From assembly GCA_028817435.1 (NCBI GenBank), contig JAPPPQ010000015.1, positions 25,227 to 89,226 on the forward strand: 64,000 nucleotides of DNA, in the 5' to 3' direction. Of the stretch, positions 59,405 to 64,000 are shown one piece after another. Position 1 is the stretch's first letter. The number at the start of each line of letters is the position of its first letter. Position numbers and translations under genes: made by a program. Below the pieces are notes generated by a model. The model saw only the letters and a list, made by a program, of their open reading frames with translations. It was not told the DNA's origin and made no database searches. Origin of the DNA: Deltaproteobacteria bacterium (GTDB lineage: Bacteria > Myxococcota_A > UBA9160 > UBA6930).

Positions 59405-60849
59405 GCGCGGCGGGGCGCTATGCGGCGGCGCTGCTGGCCGAAGCGGGGGCGGAGGATGCGCCGCCGCCGGTGCTGCCGGAGGAAGATCCCGCGGCCGCGT
59501 GGGCGCGCTCGGGCGCGCTGGGGCTGACGGGGCGCGAATGGGGGCCGCCGCTGCTGCCGGGTGCGCCCTTGCCCACCTGCGCCGAAGGCGCGCTGGCCGC
59601 CTTGTGCGCCCTGTCTCCCAATATGGCGCCGCAGATGCGGGGGCGGGGCGGCGCGCTGCTGGCAGAGCGCGCGGCCGCTGCGGGCCTGCGCCGCCGCGGG
59701 CGCACCGCGCCGGGGGGAAGCTGCCGATTGCTCCCCGCCGCCGCCGGCACAGGCTGGCTCGCCGTGAACCTGCCGCGCGGCGCAGAGGATGCGCGGCTGC
59801 TCCCCGCCTGGCTCGGCTGCGCGCCCGGCGCCCCCCCTTGGCGCGCCATTGCCGAGGCGCTGGCCGAAACGCCCCGCCCCCGCGCCCTGTCCCGCGCGCG
59901 CCTGCTGGGCCTCCCCGTCGCCCCCGCCGATCCGCCGGAAGCGCCCCCCGCGCCGGAGACCGCGGGCGAGGTGCGGATAGCAGGGGGCCAGCCCGCGCAT
60001 TCCGCAGTAGGCGCAGCGCAGGGCGAGGCGCGAATGACGAAGGGGGCGCGCGCGCAGTCTGCGGCGCGCGGGGGCGAGTCCTGCGCCGACGGGGGCGCGC
60101 GCGATTCGCGCTGGCGCGGGCGGCCGTGGCTGCGCCGCTTGCGCTGTGGGGATAGGTCCGCGCCGCGCGCGCCGCACGGAGTGCGCGTGGTGGATCTCAC
60201 CGCGCTCTGGGCGGGTCCGCTGTGCGGGCGGCTGCTGGCGCAGGCCGGTGCGCAGGTGCTGAAGATCGAGAGCGCGGGCCGCCCCGAGCGCCCGGCGCAG
60301 CCCGCTTTCTACGCGGCGCTGAATGCCTGCAAGCGCCGCCGCATTCTCAATTTTGGCAGCGCCGGGGGCCGCGCCGCGCTGCGCCGCGCCATTGGCGAAG
60401 CCGATGTGGTGATTGAGAGCACGCGGCCCCGCGCCCTCGCGCAGCTCGGCGTAGATGCCGAGCGCTGGATCGCCGCGCGGCCGGGGCGCACCTGGTGCTC
60501 CATCACCGGTTACGGCCGCGCCGCGCCGCAGTGCAACTGGGTGGCGCTGGGCGACGACGCCGCCGCCGCCGCCGGGCTCTGCTGGTGCCTGCCCCTTGCG
60601 GAAGCGCCGCTCTTCGTGGCCGACGCCGCCGCCGATCCCCTCGGCGGCGTGCACGCCGCCCTCGCCATTTGCGCCGCCCTGCGCCGGGGGGGCGGCGAGC
60701 TGCTGGATGTATCGCTCTGCGCCGCCGCCGCCCGCTGCATTCGCTTCGCCGCCCAAGCGCCCTGCCGCGGCGAGATCATTGCCGGCCGCGGCGGCGCGCT
60801 GCTGCGCACCGCTGCGGGAGAAGAGCACGCAATCGCCCCGCCGCACTGA
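59401..60849 (+). CDS. CaiB/BaiF-type CoA-transferase-like protein with degenerate N-terminal half
   Basis: A 482-residue class III CoA-transferase-like protein. Residues from about 260 are recognisable: GVRVVDLTALWAGPLCGRLLAQAGA, IESAGRP, FYAALNACKRR, and the GDDAAAAAGL segment that should hold the catalytic Asp. The N-terminal 190 residues look like an eroded second copy (ARSGALGLTGRE, MAPQMRGRGG). Between them, about 190-260, is a low-complexity basic insert. It starts with TTG coupled to the enoyl-CoA hydratase, so the pair likely acts on one acyl-CoA. Activity is uncertain. Confidence 0.75.
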   Translation: MSAAGRYAAALLAEAGAEDAPPPVLPEEDPAAAWARSGALGLTGREWGPPLLPGAPLPTCAEGALAALCALSPNMAPQMRGRGGALLAERAAAAGLRRRGRTAPGGSCRLLPAAAGTGWLAVNLPRGAEDARLLPAWLGCAPGAPPWRAIAEALAETPRPRALSRARLLGLPVAPADPPEAPPAPETAGEVRIAGGQPAHSAVGAAQGEARMTKGARAQSAARGGESCADGGARDSRWRGRPWLRRLRCGDRSAPRAPHGVRVVDLTALWAGPLCGRLLAQAGAQVLKIESAGRPERPAQPAFYAALNACKRRRILNFGSAGGRAALRRAIGEADVVIESTRPRALAQLGVDAERWIAARPGRTWCSITGYGRAAPQCNWVALGDDAAAAAGLCWCLPLAEAPLFVADAAADPLGGVHAALAICAALRRGGGELLDVSLCAAAARCIRFAAQAPCRGEIIAGRGGALLRTAAGEEHAIAPPH

Positions 60850-60877
60850 GCGCGCGCGGCGCAGGTAGACTGGCGGC

Positions 60878-62278
60878 GTGTTGTTGCGCGAGGCGGAGAT
60901 TGCGGGGCGTGGCATTTGCGATGTCCGCATTCGCGCCGGGCGCATTGCGGCGCTTGCGCCCCGGCTTGCGCCGCGCCCCGGCGAGGCGCAGTTCGCCGCG
61001 GCGGGCGGCGCGCTGCTGCCGGGGCTGCACGATCATCACCTGCACCTGCTGGCGCTGGCGGCCGCGCGCCAGTCGCTGCGCTGCGGGCCGCCCGAAATCG
61101 CCGATGAATCTGCGCTGCGCCGCGCGCTGGCCGATGCAAAGCCGCGCCGCGGCTGGCTGCGCGGCCATGGCTATTGCGAATCGGTTGCGGGCGAGCTGGA
61201 CCGCTGGCGGCTCGACGGCCTCGCCCCGAGCGCCCCGCCGCTGCGCATTCAGCACCGCAGCGGCGCGCTCTGGATGCTGAACTCCGCCGCCCTGCGCGCC
61301 CTCGGACTCGACAGCCGCGCCGCGCATTTTGCCGGGGTGGAGCGCGATGCTTCGGGGCGCGCCACGGGGCGGCTCTTCCGGGCGGATGGCTGGTTGCGCG
61401 CGCGGCTGGGTCCCGCGCCGCCGCCGGATCTCGCGCCGGTGGGCGCAGCGCTGGCGCGCTGCGGAATCACCGGCGTTACCGATGCGACGCCGGACAACGG
61501 CCCGGAGGCCGTGGCGCTGATTGCCGCGGCGCAAAAATCGGGCGCGCTGCCCCAGCGCGTCTGGTGGATGGGCGGCGCGCGCCTGCCCGCCGGCGGGGAC
61601 GGCGCGCCGCGCCCGTTGAAGCTGCTGCTGGACGACTGGGCGCTGCCCGCGCCCGAGGCGCTGGCCCGCCGCGTGGCGTGGGCCCACGCCGCCGGCCGCC
61701 CCGTTGCAATCCACTGTGTAACCCGCGCCGAGCTGGCCGTGGCCTGCGCCGCCATTGAGCAGGCCGGCGCGCTGCGCGGCGACCGGCTGGAGCACGCCGC
61801 CGTGGCGCCGCCGGAACTCGCCGCCTGGGTGCGGCGGCTGGGGCTGGCCGTGGTTACGCAGCCGAACTTTGTGAGCGAGCGCGGCGACGATTATCTGCGC
61901 GAAGTAGCGGCGCGCGACCAGCCTTGGCTGTGGCGCTGCCGCGGCTGGGACGAGCTGGGCGTGCCCCTCGGCGGCGGCAGCGACGCGCCCTTCGGCTCGC
62001 CCGACGTCTGGGCCGCCATGGCCGCCGCCACCACGCGCCGCACCGCGCGCGGCGCAGTGCTCGGCCCCGGCGAAGCGCTGCGCCCCGAGCGCGCCCTGCG
62101 CCTCTTCACCACGCCGCCCGAATCTCCCGGCGGCGCGCCGCGCCACATCGACCCCGGCGCACCCGCCGATCTCTGCCTGCTCCGCCCCCCCTGGCGCGAA
62201 GCCCGCGAATCCCTCTGCGCCGCCCATGTGCGCGCCACCTGGCGCACCGGCAAACTGATATGGAGCGCGGAGGGGTGA
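60878..62278 (+). CDS. Amidohydrolase of the YtcJ-like group
   Basis: A 466-residue metal-dependent hydrolase with a beta-sandwich flanking a TIM barrel. GLHDHHLHLL near residue 48 gives the first His pair, LLLDDW the carboxylate/bridging region, AIHCVTRAE and RLEHAAV further His ligands, and GGGSDAPFGS the final Asp. The DGSxxxx domain layout (imidazolonepropionase/YtcJ) fits enzymes of unknown or broad amide/carbamate substrate. GTG start, 28 bases after the CoA-transferase; converges on the pantothenate kinase with 3 bases between stops. Confidence 0.85.
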   Translation: MLLREAEIAGRGICDVRIRAGRIAALAPRLAPRPGEAQFAAAGGALLPGLHDHHLHLLALAAARQSLRCGPPEIADESALRRALADAKPRRGWLRGHGYCESVAGELDRWRLDGLAPSAPPLRIQHRSGALWMLNSAALRALGLDSRAAHFAGVERDASGRATGRLFRADGWLRARLGPAPPPDLAPVGAALARCGITGVTDATPDNGPEAVALIAAAQKSGALPQRVWWMGGARLPAGGDGAPRPLKLLLDDWALPAPEALARRVAWAHAAGRPVAIHCVTRAELAVACAAIEQAGALRGDRLEHAAVAPPELAAWVRRLGLAVVTQPNFVSERGDDYLREVAARDQPWLWRCRGWDELGVPLGGGSDAPFGSPDVWAAMAAATTRRTARGAVLGPGEALRPERALRLFTTPPESPGGAPRHIDPGAPADLCLLRPPWREARESLCAAHVRATWRTGKLIWSAEG

Positions 62279-62281
62279 CCG

Positions 62282-63130
62282 TCAATCCGTTGCGGTTTCG
62301 GCGAGGACCAGTGCGCCGAGGGCGCCGGTGAATTCGCCGTCTTCCAACAGCAGGGCTTCGAGGCCGCGGGCTTGGGTGATTTGCGTGATGATGGTGCGCA
62401 TGGCGGGGTTGTGGCGCAGGGTGGCGCCGCCGAAGACGAGTTGGCGCACCTCGGGATGGGCGGCGGCCAGCGCGCTGCATATGAGCGATACATTTTCGCC
62501 CACCAGGGCGACCAGGGCGTGGGCGATGTCTGCGGGGCTGGGACGGGCTGCGGCGGTGCGGGCGGCTCTGCCGAAGTTGGCGGCGGTATAACCCGGCGGA
62601 AACTGCGGATAGATGTCGGAGATATAGAGGTCCACGCTGCTGCGGTCGCCGCGCTGCGCCAGTTCGGCGATTTCGGCGAAGCCGCGGTTGCCGAGCAGCA
62701 GCGCGCCGAGTCCGGTGAGCGTGCCGCCGCCCAGCGCGGTGCCGCCGAGCCGCCGCACCGCGCCTTGGCCCACCAGCAGCGCCGAGGTGCCGGTGCCGAC
62801 GGAGGCGAGCAGGTAGGGGCGCGCGGGGCGCAGGCCGCTGCGCGCGAGCAGCGCCTGGGCGCCGGCGGCCCAGGCGTCGAACTCGGGAAACTGCGCGGCG
62901 TGCACTGCGCCCGGCTGTGCCGCGAGTTGCGCGGCGGCGGCCGCTGCGCCGCCGCCGGTGAGGCCCAGCCGCTGCGGGGCGAGCGCCGCGGCGCAGGCCA
63001 GCGCCTCGCTCACCGCGTGGGCCGGAAAGAGCCGCAGGTGCAGCGCGTCCGCGCGCGCACCGGCCGCTGCGCCGCGCGCGGCCAGCTTGATCAGGCTGGT
63101 CCCGAAATCAATCCCGGCGCTCGCGCTCAC
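62282..63130 (-). CDS. coaW: Pantothenate kinase, type II
   Basis: A 282-residue ASKHA-fold kinase catalysing the first step of CoA synthesis. GIDFGTSLIKLA is the ATP phosphate-1 loop, VGTGTSALL and GGTALGGGTLTGLG the adenosine and hinge motifs, DLYISDIYP and TAANFG are typical of CoaW and eukaryotic PanK. Type II enzymes are common in Staphylococcus and rarer in Gram-negatives. GTG start; the ribosome site GGAG lies within a 9-bp tandem repeat array directly upstream. Confidence 0.9.
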   Translation of the reverse strand: MSASAGIDFGTSLIKLAARGAAAGARADALHLRLFPAHAVSEALACAAALAPQRLGLTGGGAAAAAAQLAAQPGAVHAAQFPEFDAWAAGAQALLARSGLRPARPYLLASVGTGTSALLVGQGAVRRLGGTALGGGTLTGLGALLLGNRGFAEIAELAQRGDRSSVDLYISDIYPQFPPGYTAANFGRAARTAAARPSPADIAHALVALVGENVSLICSALAAAHPEVRQLVFGGATLRHNPAMRTIITQITQARGLEALLLEDGEFTGALGALVLAETATD

Positions 63131-63131
63131 G

Positions 63132-63212
63132 GCTCCGCCCGCTCCGCCCGTTTCGCTCGATTGGCCCGTTCAGCCCGTTTGGCTCATTTGGCTCATTCGG
63201 CTCGTTTGGCCC
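63132..63212 (-). repeat. 9-bp tandem repeat array in the coaW leader
   Basis: Nine consecutive 9-bp units (plus-strand consensus GTTTGGCYC; units include GCTCCGCCC twice, GTTTCGCTC, GATTGGCCC, GTTCAGCCC, GTTTGGCTC, ATTTGGCTC, ATTCGGCTC and GTTTGGCCC) fill the space between coaW and the next gene. A tenth partial unit follows. On the coaW strand the two units nearest the start read GGGCGGAGC and carry the only Shine-Dalgarno-like GGAG. Confidence 0.88.
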
Positions 63213-63232
63213 GCTCGGTTTGGCGGCGCGGC

Positions 63233-64000
63233 TCAGCGCAGAGAGATGGCGCCGTTGGAGGCGCGCAGGCGAATGGGCGCGCCGCCCTGGCCCAAGGTTC
63301 CCCGGAGCCGGCCGCTGCGCTCGCGGGCCGATTGCGGAAACTCGCGGGCGCTGCGGATGACTCCGTTGTCCACGCGAATGTCCACATCGCCGTCCACCTG
63401 CTCGGGCAATTCCAGGGCGATGCGGCCGTTGCTCGTGACCAGCACGCAGCCGCGCTCATTCAGCGCGACCAGGCTGCAGCGAATGGTGCCGTTCGAGGTG
63501 GCGGCATCCACCGAGCCGCGGTGCTCGGCGAGCTCGACCTTGCCGTTGCTGGAGCGCGCGACCAGTTTGCCGCAGGTGCACTCCGTGTGGACCTTGGCGT
63601 TCGAGGTTTGGATGGCGATGTTGCCGACCACATCGGAGACGCGCACCGGGCCGTTGCTGGAGCTGAGCCGCACGGCGGCGCGCAGGCCCGAGACGCAGAT
63701 GCGCGCATTGGCCGAGCTCACATGCACATCGGTGCCGCGCGGCACATGCAGTTTCAGGTCGGCGCGGCAGCGGCGGCTCCAGCGCCCGGGCACATCCACC
63801 TCAATCTCCAGCGCGCCGCCTGCGTCTTCGCGGTGCAGCAGGCGGATGTTTTCGGCGAGCCGGCCCGCAGACTCCTCGCTCTCGGCCCGCGCCTCCTTGC
63901 GCGCCACCAGGCGAATGTCGCTGCGGTCCTCGCCGACAATCTGGGTGGCGCCGTTCGCGTTGTCGAGCCGCAGCACGCTGCCCGCGGGCAGCGCGAGTTG
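63233..64000 (-). CDS. DUF4097-family repeat protein, N-terminus outside the window
   Basis: At least 255 residues; the frame is still open at base 64000, so the start is missing. The body is a run of short beta-strand repeats of the type S/T-S-N-G/A-x-V/I (VHVSSANARI, VRLSSSNGPV, IQTSNAKV, ARSSNGKV, AATSNGTI, VTSNGRI, LRASNGAI), as in DUF4097 beta-solenoid or putative adhesin domains. Two Cys lie in ECTCGK. Location and function are unknown; relatives often accompany anti-sigma or membrane-stress genes. Confidence 0.85.
   Translation of the reverse strand, partial: QLALPAGSVLRLDNANGATQIVGEDRSDIRLVARKEARAESEESAGRLAENIRLLHREDAGGALEIEVDVPGRWSRRCRADLKLHVPRGTDVHVSSANARICVSGLRAAVRLSSSNGPVRVSDVVGNIAIQTSNAKVHTECTCGKLVARSSNGKVELAEHRGSVDAATSNGTIRCSLVALNERGCVLVTSNGRIALELPEQVDGDVDIRVDNGVIRSAREFPQSARERSGRLRGTLGQGGAPIRLRASNGAISLR

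Noticed and set aside
1..64000. CRISPR arrays, tRNA or rRNA genes, prophage or transposon
   Set aside because: No spaced direct repeats of CRISPR length, no cloverleaf or rRNA-like stretch in the short intergenic gaps, and no transposase, integrase or phage structural gene was seen. Short or diverged tRNAs could be missed by eye.

Overview
The window is a gene-dense, very GC-rich stretch (by eye about 70% G+C) from a Gram-negative bacterium. The Gram-negative signs are a Pal-type lipoprotein, a lipid A-type acyltransferase, and an outer-membrane beta-barrel whose sequence ends in Phe. The mix of a eukaryote-like single-chain acyl-CoA carboxylase, a eukaryote-like (type 2) IleRS, PQQ synthesis, a P450, and acyl-CoA/CoA-transferase genes suggests an uncultured deltaproteobacterial-type lineage such as Myxococcota or Binatota. 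That placement is inference only. No rRNA, tRNA, CRISPR array, integrase or insertion sequence was seen. No stretch over 300 bases lacks a gene.

Layout. 1-7000: the end of a pseudouridine synthase, a MerC-like membrane protein, and a minus-strand operon (TPR protein, O-methyltransferase, VOC protein, zwf, pgl, edd, eda) carrying the full Entner-Doudoroff route from glucose-6-phosphate. 7080-19657: SppA, an alpha/beta hydrolase, a DNA methyltransferase-Mrr fusion with a G14 homopolymer inside its reading frame, a PPOX-fold protein, ThiI-rhodanese, Pal, a ThDP enzyme, an exonuclease-DinG helicase fusion and an SDR.

19789-32618: a tightly overlapping plus-strand run of acyl-chain synthesis genes: enoyl-ACP reductase, KAS III, KR, DH, KAS II, ACP, acyltransferase, phosphopantetheinyl transferase, a 1922-residue biotin carboxylase-BCCP-carboxyltransferase protein, and methionine aminopeptidase. 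It could make, charge and use its own carrier protein and malonyl-CoA, but has no FabD-like transacylase.

32647-39597: a class III aminotransferase, FolB, a lysophospholipid acyltransferase, an SDR, and a large single-chain restriction-modification protein. 39677-45931: pqqE, fused pqqC-pqqD and pqqB, all chained by 4-base overlaps to ileS. 45969-49040: a DCC-family protein, MutM and an NFACT/RqcH-like protein. 49049-52553: a minus-strand operon of outer-membrane barrel, FMN-binding protein, membrane protein and ApbE flavin transferase, with an AT-rich palindrome upstream that resembles a Fur box; it looks like an extracytoplasmic flavin electron-transfer module.

52736-63130: a lipid-catabolism neighbourhood. 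A P450 and a TetR regulator diverge around three GGAC-N5-GTCC half-site pairs spaced exactly 21 bp apart. Then come a small conserved protein, a membrane-anchored acyl-CoA ligase-like enzyme, a DUF922-like protein lacking its catalytic Glu, a membrane protein, an enoyl-CoA hydratase/CoA-transferase pair, an amidohydrolase and type II pantothenate kinase. Upstream of the kinase is a 9-bp tandem repeat array. A DUF4097-type protein runs off the right edge.
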